22,594 nucleotides of DNA from Bifidobacterium sp. (GTDB taxonomy: Bacteria > Actinomycetota > Actinomycetes > Actinomycetales > Bifidobacteriaceae). The stretch is taken from assembly GCA_022739095.1 (NCBI GenBank), contig JAIJEI010000010.1:1-22594 (forward strand). Reading direction: 5' to 3'. Under the pieces are notes generated by a model. It did no database searches. It worked only from the letters and a program-made list of their open reading frames with translations, and had not been told where the DNA came from. This document shows positions 1 through 6,791 of this stretch, piece by piece (within the stretch, counting starts at the first letter, position 1; every line of letters begins with the position of its first letter). The position numbers were made by a program, and so were the translations under genes.

Positions 1-70
1 AACGCTGGACGGAGGGGCGGTTTTCGCGTATCCGCGCGATCAATTGGATGCGTTTATGACCCAAGCATGA
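1..70 (+). CDS. possible 3' end of a flanking gene (partial)
   Basis: Reading from base 2 there is an open frame that ends at a TGA at 68-70 and gives a plausible protein tail ending in the residues DAFMTQA. It is cut by the window edge, so neither start nor function can be given. It would converge on the serine protease gene and overlap its last 31 bases. If it is a host gene, the prophage/chromosome junction lies close by; it could equally be chance, because 22 codons are too few to judge. Confidence 0.3.
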   Translation, partial: TLDGGAVFAYPRDQLDAFMTQA

Positions 71-930
71 TCTCCGCTGGAGATGATCTTCACGGCATTC
101 GATTGGTGAAAAAGAATCATGAACACATGATGGATGGAAAGAACCATATCCTGTATGACGTCATCATCCTCAAGCGTCTTGACTATAAGTCCCATGCTTC
201 TGGCGGTGTCGATGGAAAAATGCCTGTCATGCATGCCCGAATCCGCATGGGAGGTAAGACGGCTAACGACCTCATCTACCTTTTCCGGATTCTCCGCAAA
301 CATGTTTTCCTTTAGACTCTTCGAGAGAATCTCAGCCGATACCCTCAAGGCTTTCTCGCTCTCGCCGATGTAGGCGGGAGGATATTTCCCGATGATAGTG
401 CCCCAGAGGGCGGCCATGCCCGGGTCTTTTCTTACCGATTCCACGGCCTTTTGAAACTCCTCCACGATTCCGCTTGCCGGGGTGCCGCCGAACTGGGGGT
501 CGGTCGGGCCAATCGATGACTGACGTCCCATGTATATTTCCCGGCAGGCGCAAGCCATCATGGTTCCGCCCGACATAGCAAGCTGTGGGACAAAGGCAAC
601 CATGTCTCGACCAAAGCAACCATGCAGATAGGATATGACGGATTCGGTGGCCGCCACCGCACCACCCGGCGTGTGAAGAACCAGATCAAGTCCCTTTGAC
701 CGGTCCATGTCCTTGACGGCGTTCATGAAACCGTTCATGTCCAGATCGTTGATACCGGTGTCATCACGGTTCGGCTTCTGAAGCCAGCTGGAATAATAGC
801 AGATCACGTTTCTGCCACGTTTTGCGGAGAACGCGGCGATGCGTTCCCGAATCATGTGATCCAGCACGGACTCCTCGCCGTTCTGTTCCCGGCTGTTCAC
901 CTCGTCCAAGGTCTCTCCCCACGATGGCAT
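40..930 (-). CDS. ClpP/SppA-fold serine protease (serine dehydrogenase proteinase-like)
   Basis: The 296-residue product has the hallmarks of the crotonase/ClpP-fold family of SppA-like and SDH-type proteases. An HTPGG motif at about residues 86-90 is followed by an alanine-rich helix. AMSGGT at 118-123 puts the likely nucleophile at Ser120, and SSIGPTDPQ at 138-146 matches the segment after the active site. No signal peptide or membrane helix is visible, so it is probably cytoplasmic, as is usual for this subfamily. It follows the small gene upstream after a 3-base gap, so the two are probably co-transcribed. Lying beyond the integrase at the prophage edge, it is likely a lysogenic accessory gene. 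The substrate is unknown; a role in host benefit or phage exclusion is only inference. Confidence 0.75.
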   Translation of the reverse strand: MPSWGETLDEVNSREQNGEESVLDHMIRERIAAFSAKRGRNVICYYSSWLQKPNRDDTGINDLDMNGFMNAVKDMDRSKGLDLVLHTPGGAVAATESVISYLHGCFGRDMVAFVPQLAMSGGTMMACACREIYMGRQSSIGPTDPQFGGTPASGIVEEFQKAVESVRKDPGMAALWGTIIGKYPPAYIGESEKALRVSAEILSKSLKENMFAENPEKVDEVVSRLTSHADSGMHDRHFSIDTARSMGLIVKTLEDDDVIQDMVLSIHHVFMILFHQSNAVKIISSGDHAWVINASN

Positions 931-933
931 GAG

Positions 934-1179
934 TCACGCACCGATCTTGTTGGACGCGGTGGTCGGCCCTGCATCATGATTCCATGAGCAGGCTTCCCAC
1001 AGACTACGAGCGGACATATGCGATGGCCGATTCCATTGCGCGTCGGGAACAATTCTCCTATAGTCATTCAGCAACTGTTTTTCGTGCTTGTCCAGTTTCT
1101 TTTCCATACGGGTTTCCTGATCCATAACCACAGTGTATCCGGCAAGTATGTAAATCGCCATAATCGCATCAACTGCCAT
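934..1179 (-). CDS. small hypothetical protein
   Basis: The 81-residue product is not recognised. It has a short hydrophobic N-terminus (MAIYILAGYTVV) followed by a charged, helix-forming stretch rich in Lys and Glu, then a Trp/His-containing tail. The hydrophobic part is shorter than a typical membrane helix. No clear Shine-Dalgarno sequence precedes 1179; internal ATGs at 1161 and 1125 are alternatives, and the protein may really begin at MDQETR. Its stop lies 3 bases before the start of the serine protease gene, so it is the first gene of that minus-strand pair. Confidence 0.5.
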   Translation of the reverse strand: MAVDAIMAIYILAGYTVVMDQETRMEKKLDKHEKQLLNDYRRIVPDAQWNRPSHMSARSLWEACSWNHDAGPTTASNKIGA

Positions 1180-1262
1180 GATAAAGAGCCGCCTGGCCTC
1201 CTCAGACTCCGAGAGTCCGATGGGACTTTCGGGTTAGGGAGCGGGTTTCAGGGACTCAATTT

Positions 1263-1284
1263 TTGCCCACATTTTGCCCACATT
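1263..1284. repeat. 22-bp direct repeat, copy A
   Basis: The sequence is TTGCCCACATTTTGCCCA followed by CATT, itself a double copy of a TTGCCCACATT unit. An identical copy lies at 1485-1506 inside the last codons of the integrase gene. Read on the minus strand in the integrase register, this downstream copy leads within two codons to a TGA, so it could be a displaced former end of the integrase gene. Arm-type integrase sites or an attachment-site core are alternatives. Confidence 0.8.
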
Positions 1285-1331
1285 ATTCTGGGAAACCGAG
1301 GGAATACGAGGGAATCGACGAGAATAGAAAA

Positions 1332-1367
1332 AGCCGCTAAGCCCTACTCCCGCAAGGCAAAGCGGCT
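1332..1367 (-). terminator. integrase terminator (probably bidirectional)
   Basis: AGCCGCT at 1332-1338 pairs with AGCGGCT at 1361-1367 around a 22-base loop. The stem is flanked by A-rich sequence on the left and ATTTTT on the right, so it has a U-tract in both directions. It sits 45 bases past the integrase stop codon, as expected for its terminator. Confidence 0.6.
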
Positions 1368-1411
1368 ATTTTTCACCGGTCGTAAAATCAAGGTGCATAA
1401 ACTCGGGGACC

Positions 1412-2647
1412 CTACCCAACCGAAACCGCAGAACCCAATGATTCCAACGTTTTTCTACCTGCCTTCGGTGTCTCCAAAACGGTCTTGCCCACATTTTGCC
1501 CACATTCCCCACGACCGGTCTCGATCTGTATGGTCGCGTCGATCATGTGGGCCACATCCATCAGGTCGCCGTCGAACAGGTCGGCGTACACGTCCAGTGT
1601 CATGCTCGCCGAAGCATGTCCCATAACCCTTTGCAAGGCCTTGACGTTCGCCCCGGCATGGACGGCCAGTGAGGCGAACGCGTGACGCATGTCATGCGGG
1701 GACGGCCACATCGATGAATCCCAGCCGAGACGGCGCAGGGCTTCCGGCCACCATGAGTGGTTCGTGGGATTGTCGGTCGCGGCCTGCTGGCGGATGGGAC
1801 GGCCGTTAGGGTCGGTGAACACCCGGTCAAGGGGCTTCTTGTCCGTGAGCAGTGGCCCGAGCGCGTCGATGACGATGCGTGGCATGGGCACGATGCGCTG
1901 CTCGCTGCTCTTCGGGGTGCCATCGACCGGCTTGCCGTTGACCTGCACGGTGTTGTGCCTGATACGCAGCACGCCCTGCCGTAAGTCCACATCTTCGACG
2001 CGCAGGCCGGAAGCCTCGCCCCATCGCAGTCCGCAGAAGCCCAACGTGAGCACGAGCGCGCGTCGCACATCGCCGAACCGTTTCGCGTTGCGCGCCTCGT
2101 CGGCGAATTCGATGACCTGGCTGGCGGTCAGGTAGACGCGCTTCTGCTTGCGCTGCGGCTTCCGGGGCAGTTCGATGCCCTCGCACGGATTATTGAGTAT
2201 GAGCTTGTCGCGGACGGCGTTACGGCAGATGGCGGCCAGTATCCCGTATGCGCCGATGACCACGGTCGCGGAACGACGCGAGGCGAGTTCGCTGACCCAG
2301 CGCTGCACTTCGCCGTGGGTGATGCCGTTGATTCTCCGCCCGCTCCATGCATCGATGCAATGAGTGCGCCACAGGCATTGCTCCCGGCCTATGTGCGAGG
2401 GCTTCCAGAACGGTTTGCGTTCGGTCAGCCATTCATCGTGCAGTTCGGCTATGAGCCGGTTCCCCGCCTGCGGGTCAACGAACATATCGGTTGCTTTTGC
2501 GATGGTGACGTGTTCGGCCGCCCAATTTTCCGCGTCTATCTTGCGGCGGAAGCCGCGTTTGTCGGTCTGGGTGCCGTTCGGCTTGCGGTATCTCACGCGG
2601 TATCTGGTTTCGCCTTTGCTGGTCTTGTATCTGGTGACGTTCGCCAT
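1412..2647 (-). CDS. int: tyrosine recombinase / phage integrase
   Basis: The 411-residue integrase catalyses site-specific integration and excision of the prophage. Visible parts are an N-terminal arm-binding domain (about 1-55, beginning MANVTRYKTSKG), a core-binding SAM-like domain (about 62-155) and the catalytic domain (about 170-370). The full catalytic set is present: Arg208 in GLRWGE, Lys246, His318 and Arg321 in HDMRH, His344 in GHAS and Tyr354 as nucleophile. The start at 2647 is chosen because GGAG lies 8 bases upstream; a longer in-frame TTG start at 2713 has no such site. The last 30 or so residues, after the tyrosine helix, are encoded over the direct repeat at 1485-1506 and may be a late replacement of the original C-terminus. 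Confidence 0.95.
   Translation of the reverse strand: MANVTRYKTSKGETRYRVRYRKPNGTQTDKRGFRRKIDAENWAAEHVTIAKATDMFVDPQAGNRLIAELHDEWLTERKPFWKPSHIGREQCLWRTHCIDAWSGRRINGITHGEVQRWVSELASRRSATVVIGAYGILAAICRNAVRDKLILNNPCEGIELPRKPQRKQKRVYLTASQVIEFADEARNAKRFGDVRRALVLTLGFCGLRWGEASGLRVEDVDLRQGVLRIRHNTVQVNGKPVDGTPKSSEQRIVPMPRIVIDALGPLLTDKKPLDRVFTDPNGRPIRQQAATDNPTNHSWWPEALRRLGWDSSMWPSPHDMRHAFASLAVHAGANVKALQRVMGHASASMTLDVYADLFDGDLMDVAHMIDATIQIETGRGECGQNVGKTVLETPKAGRKTLESLGSAVSVG
1485..1506. repeat. 22-bp direct repeat, copy B (inside integrase 3' end)
   Basis: Identical to 1263-1284. On the minus strand it encodes the CGQNVGK segment near the integrase C-terminus. The two copies are 222 bases apart, with the terminator between them. 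Confidence 0.8.
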
Positions 2648-2771
2648 TGGTAATGCTCCATTCTCCGCTTCGCTGCTAGACTGGAGCGCGAAGCGGCTAT
2701 CAATCTCGAACAAACTGATAATTTTGCTTCACCGCCCTTCGTGCTGCTGGAACAGCATGAAGGGCAATTAA

Positions 2772-3689
2772 TTAGTCTTCTATATCCAATTCCCCTTGTA
2801 CTGCTCCGAACTTGGGGTAGGCTCGGTCGAGCAGGCGCTCGAACTCGGCCCAGCTGCCGGATGCACGCATTAGTGTGATGTCGGCACTAATCTGACGTTC
2901 CAGATGCTCGTCTCCAATGTCCTCCGTGAGGAATTGGTGGTGCTTGTATTTTCTCCGCCCCTCGACCGTCGGCGGGTTCTTCCGCTTCAATTCCTCCAGA
3001 ACGCCCCTGGGCAACCGTTCGTACACTATTTCGTTCGTGAGCTTGCCTACGATGCGCGGCTTCTTGCCGCCTGCGCCCAGGCTGCCGTAATCCCATCCGC
3101 GCAGGCGGAACATCTGCGTGTAGAACTCGTCAGGGAACCGTTTCGCCCATGGTTGCAGTTCCTCCGCTATGTATTTGCTGAGGAGTCTTTGGAGCTCGTC
3201 GCGTTGCCTTACTGCCTGATAGCCGGTGGCTTCGTCCACGAGGGCCACGACGCCGACCTTGGCCAGGGCGATCATCAGCGCTTCAGCCTGTTCGGCTATG
3301 TGCTGCTGCGATGCCGTGAGGGCTCCCGCCTTGCGCGCGTTGAGGTACACTTCGCAGATTTCCGGCAGGGCCGTGGCGTCTATTCCGTATGCTCCGAAGC
3401 CGCCCGTTCCCTTGGCTCTCCACAGTCGGTGGGACACCAGTTTTATTCCCAAGGATGCGGAAATGTAGGGTTGCAGGTTGTTGGCCGAGGCATAGACAGG
3501 TAGTTGGACGCCTTCTTTCTGACGCAGCCAGTGGGAGCCGCCCCTTTTGCCTCCGAGGGCCTTGGTCACTGCTCTCTCCGAGAGCAGTCTGGTGCCGTCG
3601 TCCATGACGCCGCAGGGTATCTCGATGTCGTCTCCGAGATGCAGGATTCCGCTGTATCGTGCGGTTTCCCCTGATTCGCGTTCACTCAT
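2772..3689 (-). CDS. P63C-domain phage protein
   Basis: The 305-residue product carries the P63C signature in its C-terminal half: FPDEFYTQMFRLRGW, then GKLTNEIVYERLPRGVLEEL, then a HHQFLTEDIG block. This matches the P63C domain of phage and accessory-region proteins, whose biochemical role is not established. The N-terminal half contains SERAVTKALGG and a WLRQK segment, which suggests a DNA-binding or antirepressor-like module. The start at 3689 is chosen because GAGGTGAG lies 5 bases upstream; a TTG 24 bases earlier is the alternative. The gene reads in the same direction as the integrase, behind it, and probably belongs to the lysogeny or accessory transcript. Confidence 0.8.
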   Translation of the reverse strand: MSERESGETARYSGILHLGDDIEIPCGVMDDGTRLLSERAVTKALGGKRGGSHWLRQKEGVQLPVYASANNLQPYISASLGIKLVSHRLWRAKGTGGFGAYGIDATALPEICEVYLNARKAGALTASQQHIAEQAEALMIALAKVGVVALVDEATGYQAVRQRDELQRLLSKYIAEELQPWAKRFPDEFYTQMFRLRGWDYGSLGAGGKKPRIVGKLTNEIVYERLPRGVLEELKRKNPPTVEGRRKYKHHQFLTEDIGDEHLERQISADITLMRASGSWAEFERLLDRAYPKFGAVQGELDIED

Positions 3690-4018
3690 TTTCTCACCTC
3701 GTTCCTTTATCAAATCTGAGTGAATCTAATACCAAATATACAGCATTAGCGTCGGCACCATTGCTGAGCCCTTGCAATTACTAACTTCTGCTAGCTTCCA
3801 TCGTGCAAAACGCCGTGTTTCGGCACCATCGTTTTTGTTGGAATCAAGCCGTTTCGTATTCCATGTGCGAGAGGTTATGCGACTGGTTTCTTTATCAAGA
3901 TTAGGCGTTCTTTATTTTGATTTAATTCGTCAACGTTCGCCATTTCGGGCATGGCTTCGCCCCGTGTAGGATATGGGGTGAAGCGTCCTCCTTTCTTGAA
4001 CTAGCTGGATCTTCAACC

Positions 4019-4047
4019 GCCCTATCGGTGTGTAAGACCGATAGGGC
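4019..4047 (+). terminator. perfect 11-bp hairpin (terminator or operator)
   Basis: GCCCTATCGGT at 4019-4029 pairs perfectly with ACCGATAGGGC at 4037-4047 around a 7-base loop. AATTCTTCT follows, a weak U-tract. It may insulate the next gene from read-through or bind a regulator. No plus-strand gene upstream clearly needs a terminator, so its role is open. Confidence 0.5.
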
Positions 4048-4091
4048 AATTCTTCTATCTAAGCGATTAACGTATATGACTCCTCAGCTCG

Positions 4092-4097
4092 TAGAAT
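4092..4097 (+). promoter_or_regulatory. -10 box, possible leaderless start for the 4104 gene
   Basis: TAGAAT ends 6 bases before the ATG at 4104, which places the predicted transcription start on the initiation codon itself. The only purine-rich stretch (GAGG) ends one base from the ATG, too close to act as a normal ribosome binding site. The -35 match is poor. Confidence 0.4.
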
Positions 4098-4103
4098 CGA
4101 GGT

Positions 4104-5144
4104 ATGAGCAAACACGGAGCAAGGAAAACAACTGTACAATCCGTTACGCTGACGGTTCTGTCCATTCTGTGCTATGCGGCGGCCGTCTTTTGCGCGCTGT
4201 TCGTTTTCTTCGGCGCTTGGCCCCTTCTCGCCTTTTCGGCGTTCTTCATCTTTATCGGCATATTCGCGTGGAAGCATCGATTCGACGGCAGCGGGAATAA
4301 GCCGACTTCCTTGAAAACTCCCGTTGACGAAGTCGCGATACAAGCAGAATCGACGAATACGATTCCGGTTCCCTCCAAGTCCCATGTTGCCGGAACAGTC
4401 GAATACACCGTCTACAACTATAACGAACCAGTCGTGGCGAACATTCCACGGGACAAAATATTCACAGCCGGAATCATTCGACGTAAGACAAATGTGCCAT
4501 TCCATGGAAACAAAGACTTCGACTATATCCTTGGAGGTGGCAACGGCAACGGCTACGTGCTCTCCTACCACGGTTTCCCATTCGGCGTGGTTTTCGACGA
4601 CAGACTTTGCGCCTATCTCGATGATGTCCATGCGCGCACTATTAGTTGCGTCTGGCATGAATGGTACGAACCGACCATCAAATCGATCAAGGCTCTCGCA
4701 CCCTCCACACGAAGAAGCCGTAGCGAACGGATCATAGCGTCCATGATTGGTGCCGGAAAATGGGACAGCGTGGACGATGTTGATTCCATTAAAGCCAGCG
4801 ATTATAAACCGAACGCGATGGCGGACAGTCTGTTGTCCGGCAGGGGCTTCATTGACATCGAGGTGTCCCTGGACATGATTCCAACGCCTAAGGGCTCCTA
4901 CGCCAAACCGCATGTCGGCATCTTCCGCGACGGAGCGGCTCTGTTTGAGTTCGACGCGCGGAAGATGGTCTATGGAGAGCTGGTGCGCCACGCCGGTCAG
5001 AACGCACTGGCCCGAGTCGAAAAGAAACTGTCCAACGACGGGAACGGCAGCCCTTATTACTCCATCATGCTTGTGTTCCAATCAGACACCTCCTCTCAGG
5101 CGCGATTACTGCAAAGTCATGTAGGCATTGCTGATAATCGGTGA
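4104..5144 (+). CDS. two-helix membrane protein with large cytoplasmic domain, unknown
   Basis: The 346-residue product starts with a basic N-terminus, then two adjacent hydrophobic helices at about 13-36 and 38-56 joined by a short GAWP turn, then about 290 hydrophilic residues. I do not recognise the soluble part. It seems to have two units: about 95-200 with a GGGNGNGYVLSYHGFPFG glycine-rich segment, and about 250-346 with FIDIEVSLDMIP and alternating beta-like stretches. Both termini are probably cytoplasmic. The gene lies next to the repressor block but runs opposite to it, and its last 80 bases overlap the 3' end of the ImmA-type gene. Position and membrane anchoring fit a lysogenic accessory gene such as a superinfection-exclusion factor; that is inference only. 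Confidence 0.65.
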   Translation: MSKHGARKTTVQSVTLTVLSILCYAAAVFCALFVFFGAWPLLAFSAFFIFIGIFAWKHRFDGSGNKPTSLKTPVDEVAIQAESTNTIPVPSKSHVAGTVEYTVYNYNEPVVANIPRDKIFTAGIIRRKTNVPFHGNKDFDYILGGGNGNGYVLSYHGFPFGVVFDDRLCAYLDDVHARTISCVWHEWYEPTIKSIKALAPSTRRSRSERIIASMIGAGKWDSVDDVDSIKASDYKPNAMADSLLSGRGFIDIEVSLDMIPTPKGSYAKPHVGIFRDGAALFEFDARKMVYGELVRHAGQNALARVEKKLSNDGNGSPYYSIMLVFQSDTSSQARLLQSHVGIADNR

Positions 5145-5511
5145 TGGTTTGTATGGTCAGGTCGAGCTCCGAGGCTATGAGCCAAGGCGCTCCTCCGTAT
5201 GTTTGTTCTGCTTGACGGTATTTTTGCGAATCTACTAGGAGCCGCGCGGCCTCCAATCTGGTACGTTGCTCGTGCATTCCGCATTGGTAGTCGGCGTGCA
5301 GCCAATGGACGAGTTCGTGTATGAGCACGCATTTTTTTGCGGTGTATGTAAGTCTTCTGTCTATGAGAATGACGCGGTTTGCTTCTGAGTAGCAACCCCA
5401 CATATTGTCTAAGATGTCGCTTTCTACGGTGACATCTATTCCGCTCGAATAAATCGCCATACGCATGGGGCCATAGTTCATGTGCGTGTCGAACGGAATA
5501 AGGCGTTTCAT
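5065..5511 (-). CDS. ImmA/IrrE-family metallopeptidase
   Basis: The 148-residue protein has the zinc peptidase motif HELVH at residues 65-69 (in VLIHELVHWLHADY) and a downstream EAAR helix whose Glu87 is the probable third zinc ligand. Family members such as ImmA of ICEBs1 cleave or inactivate the partner XRE repressor and so trigger induction. The start at 5511 overlaps the repressor stop codon in an ATGA arrangement, implying translational coupling with its presumed target. A longer in-frame reading upstream overlaps the repressor and is not believed. Its 3' end overlaps the convergent membrane protein gene by 80 bases. Confidence 0.85.
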   Translation of the reverse strand: MKRLIPFDTHMNYGPMRMAIYSSGIDVTVESDILDNMWGCYSEANRVILIDRRLTYTAKKCVLIHELVHWLHADYQCGMHEQRTRLEAARLLVDSQKYRQAEQTYGGAPWLIASELDLTIQTITDYQQCLHDFAVIAPERRCLIGTQA

Positions 5512-5864
5512 GCCGATGCTTCTCCATCGTGGTTCATGTAATAGTCCTTTCCCTCTGCTCCGTAAGCCGCAAGGCTGACATCGCTCTTGTGTGCCAGACG
5601 TTTTGTCTCCGCTATCCGCGATGCCGTTTGCGCTTTCTCGTAGGCGATGCGGGTCATGTCGGCGGCGTTTGCTCCGAGCGCTTTGCATAGATCTCCAAAC
5701 ACATCGATGGGAATTTGTCTTTGTCCTTTTAGATAGCGAAGAACGGTGACTGGACTCAGCCCGACTTCTTCTGCAATGTCATCGTTGGTTTTCCCCATGC
5801 GGGCTTTTTGGGCTCGAAGCTCTTCTGCGATGGCTTCGGCAAATTGATCTCCATATTCGGTCAT
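5508..5864 (-). CDS. XRE-family HTH transcriptional repressor (CI-like)
   Basis: The 118-residue protein has a Cro/CI-type helix-turn-helix: GKTNDDIAEEVGLSPVTVLRYLKGQRQIP at about residues 23-52, split here as DIAEEVGLS (turn) and PVTVLRYLKG (recognition helix). It likely keeps the lytic promoter off by binding the palindromes at 5895-5912 and 5948-5965. The C-terminus is short, with no LexA-like peptidase, consistent with control by the coupled ImmA-type protease. The start is uncertain: ATG 5864 fits the domain boundary but has no ribosome binding site, while ATG 5903, which adds 13 residues, lies within the operator near the predicted transcription start. Confidence 0.85.
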   Translation of the reverse strand: MTEYGDQFAEAIAEELRAQKARMGKTNDDIAEEVGLSPVTVLRYLKGQRQIPIDVFGDLCKALGANAADMTRIAYEKAQTASRIAETKRLAHKSDVSLAAYGAEGKDYYMNHDGEASA

Positions 5865-5894
5865 GGATAAAGAATAACACATATCGGGGAGAAA

Positions 5895-5912
5895 ATTAAC
5901 CATATAGATTAA
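5895..5912. promoter_or_regulatory. operator O1 (repressor side)
   Basis: ATTAACCATATAGATTAA shares its first 11 bases with the perfect palindrome at 5948-5965; the other half is degenerate. It overlaps the ATG at 5903 on the minus strand and the downstream edge of the repressor promoter. The centres of the two operators are 53 bases apart, about five helical turns, which would allow cooperative binding. Confidence 0.55.
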
Positions 5913-5936
5913 AAACTAACTTGACTAACTATCCAA
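5908..5936 (-). promoter_or_regulatory. repressor promoter
   Basis: On the minus strand TTGGAT (5936-5931) and TTTAAT (5913-5908) are separated by 17 bases. The predicted transcription start is at about 5901-5903. The promoter overlaps the divergent lytic promoter, so the two cannot easily be occupied together. Confidence 0.45.
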
Positions 5937-5950
5937 ATGGTGCTTACATT
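5921..5950 (+). promoter_or_regulatory. lytic (Cro) promoter
   Basis: TTGACT at 5921-5926 and TACATT at 5945-5950 have an 18-base spacer. The expected transcription start falls at about 5957, the A of the Cro start codon, so the mRNA is predicted to be leaderless. The perfect palindrome at 5948-5965 covers the -10 end and the start codon. Confidence 0.55.
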
Positions 5951-5965
5951 AACCATATGGTTAAT
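5948..5965. promoter_or_regulatory. operator O2, perfect 18-bp palindrome
   Basis: ATTAACCATATGGTTAAT is fully self-complementary. It contains the ATG start codon of the Cro-like gene at its centre and overlaps the last bases of its -10 box. It is the best candidate binding site for the XRE repressor and/or the Cro-like protein. Confidence 0.65.
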
Positions 5966-6208
5966 CAAGAGAGCACCACAAAACAGGTGGCAAATAAAAT
6001 CGCAGCCGCGCTGGAAGCCGCGAAGCGCTCCGTTAAGTGGCTTTCCGACCAATCAGGGACACCCTATGTGACCCTTCGTCGACAGCTCAGCGGGAAAGCC
6101 TCCATTTCCATCGGCCAGATTGCCGTTTATGCGGATTGTCTGCGTGTTGAACCGATGTCAATGCTCCCTGACTCATTCATAGCGCTCGCTGGCAAGGAGG
6201 TGGCGTGA
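5957..6208 (+). CDS. Cro-like XRE-family HTH protein
   Basis: The 83-residue protein has a helix-turn-helix at about residues 25-60: SVKWLSDQSG, TPYVTLRRQLSG, then ISIGQIAVYADCL, a typical XRE fold. It is divergent from the repressor and first in the early plus-strand operon, the usual place of Cro. The start at 5957 is the only good one; no ribosome binding site precedes it, and the promoter spacing predicts a leaderless message. An upstream TTG at 5921 is really the -35 box. The gene ends in TGATG with the next gene's ATG, a coupling overlap. Confidence 0.8.
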   Translation: MVNQESTTKQVANKIAAALEAAKRSVKWLSDQSGTPYVTLRRQLSGKASISIGQIAVYADCLRVEPMSMLPDSFIALAGKEVA

Positions 6209-6714
6209 TGGTGTGGTGGAAGCACAATCGTCAGGCATGCCAGTCCGGACAGGCCGAGGGGCCGATGCCGACACCGTTGCCCTGTCCGTTATGCAACGGC
6301 CATGCCGAGGCGGTGATGGATTCGTGGACGTCAGGCGGATACGGATACGACTTCGAACGCTGGGGCTGCCGTTGCGGGGAATGCGGATACGGGTACTACG
6401 GCGGCAACCCGCTCTCGCCGTCCGACGAACGGCAGGCCATCGAACGGTGGGACCAGCAGGTCGAGGAAGCGTTGAAGATCATCGCGGAACCGTTGGAGGA
6501 ATGCCCGTCATGCCATTGCGTCCCGAAGGTCGGGAAAAGCGACGGCGAGGCATTCCTCCAATGCCCGGAATGCCTCAAAATCGCACGCGGCGGCAACCCC
6601 ATAGAGACCAAGGACAAGTGGAACCGCTTGTGCCTTCAGCGGAAGGCGATGAGGCTCAAAGCCAAACGACAGGCCGCGCAGTTGGAACGAATCATCGGAA
6701 AGGACGCGGAGTGA
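6208..6714 (+). CDS. Lar-like double zinc-ribbon protein
   Basis: The 168-residue protein has two similar cysteine modules. The first is C26xxC29 with C54, C56 and C59, followed by EAIERW-like residues near 77-81. The second is C99xxC102 with C119xxC122, followed by KDKWNR near 136-140. The pattern CPxC...W..C..CG...(A)I..W resembles the Lar restriction-alleviation family zinc fingers found in early phage regions. An anti-restriction role is inferred from family resemblance only. AAGGAGG at 6194-6200 decides the start at 6208, 3 bases after an in-frame GTG. It overlaps the upstream stop (TGATG) and its own stop overlaps the next ATG. Confidence 0.65.
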   Translation: MVWWKHNRQACQSGQAEGPMPTPLPCPLCNGHAEAVMDSWTSGGYGYDFERWGCRCGECGYGYYGGNPLSPSDERQAIERWDQQVEEALKIIAEPLEECPSCHCVPKVGKSDGEAFLQCPECLKIARGGNPIETKDKWNRLCLQRKAMRLKAKRQAAQLERIIGKDAE

Positions 6715-6791
6715 TGGATGCGAATTCAATCATTTGGGTCTGCGCGATCATCTGCGTGGTCTGCGCCTTCATCAACGCCCGCATTCGGTGA
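6714..6791 (+). CDS. 25-residue single-helix membrane peptide
   Basis: The ORF starts at an ATG overlapping the stop of the zinc-ribbon gene and encodes MDANSIIWVCAIICVVCAF plus INARIR. This is one hydrophobic helix of about 17 residues with a positively charged C-terminus, so it should insert with the C-terminus inside. GGACGCGGAG just upstream could serve as ribosome binding site. It is too short for family assignment. Its last 66 bases are antisense to the 3' end of the convergent membrane protein gene. Confidence 0.55.
   Translation: MDANSIIWVCAIICVVCAFINARIR

Larger units (their letters stand above)
3714..4103. other. intergenic region between P63C gene and membrane protein gene
   Basis: The 390 bases hold no convincing gene. 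A 65-codon plus-strand frame at 3772-3969 has no ribosome binding site and atypical codon use. The region is more A/T-rich than its surroundings. It contains a perfect inverted repeat at 4019-4047 and a -10-like box just before 4104, and it must also hold the promoter for the minus-strand P63C gene. Confidence 0.5.

Noticed and set aside
1018..1626. 202-codon plus-strand open frame crossing the integrase terminator
   Set aside because: It passes through a terminator and repeats and is antisense to the integrase end; no start signal.
3772..3969. 65-codon plus-strand frame in the 3714-4103 gap
   Set aside because: No ribosome binding site and a composition unlike the neighbouring genes.
4059..5081. 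340-codon minus-strand open frame opposite the membrane protein gene at 4104
   Set aside because: The plus strand gives a coherent protein with membrane helices; the antisense frame has atypical composition and no start signal.
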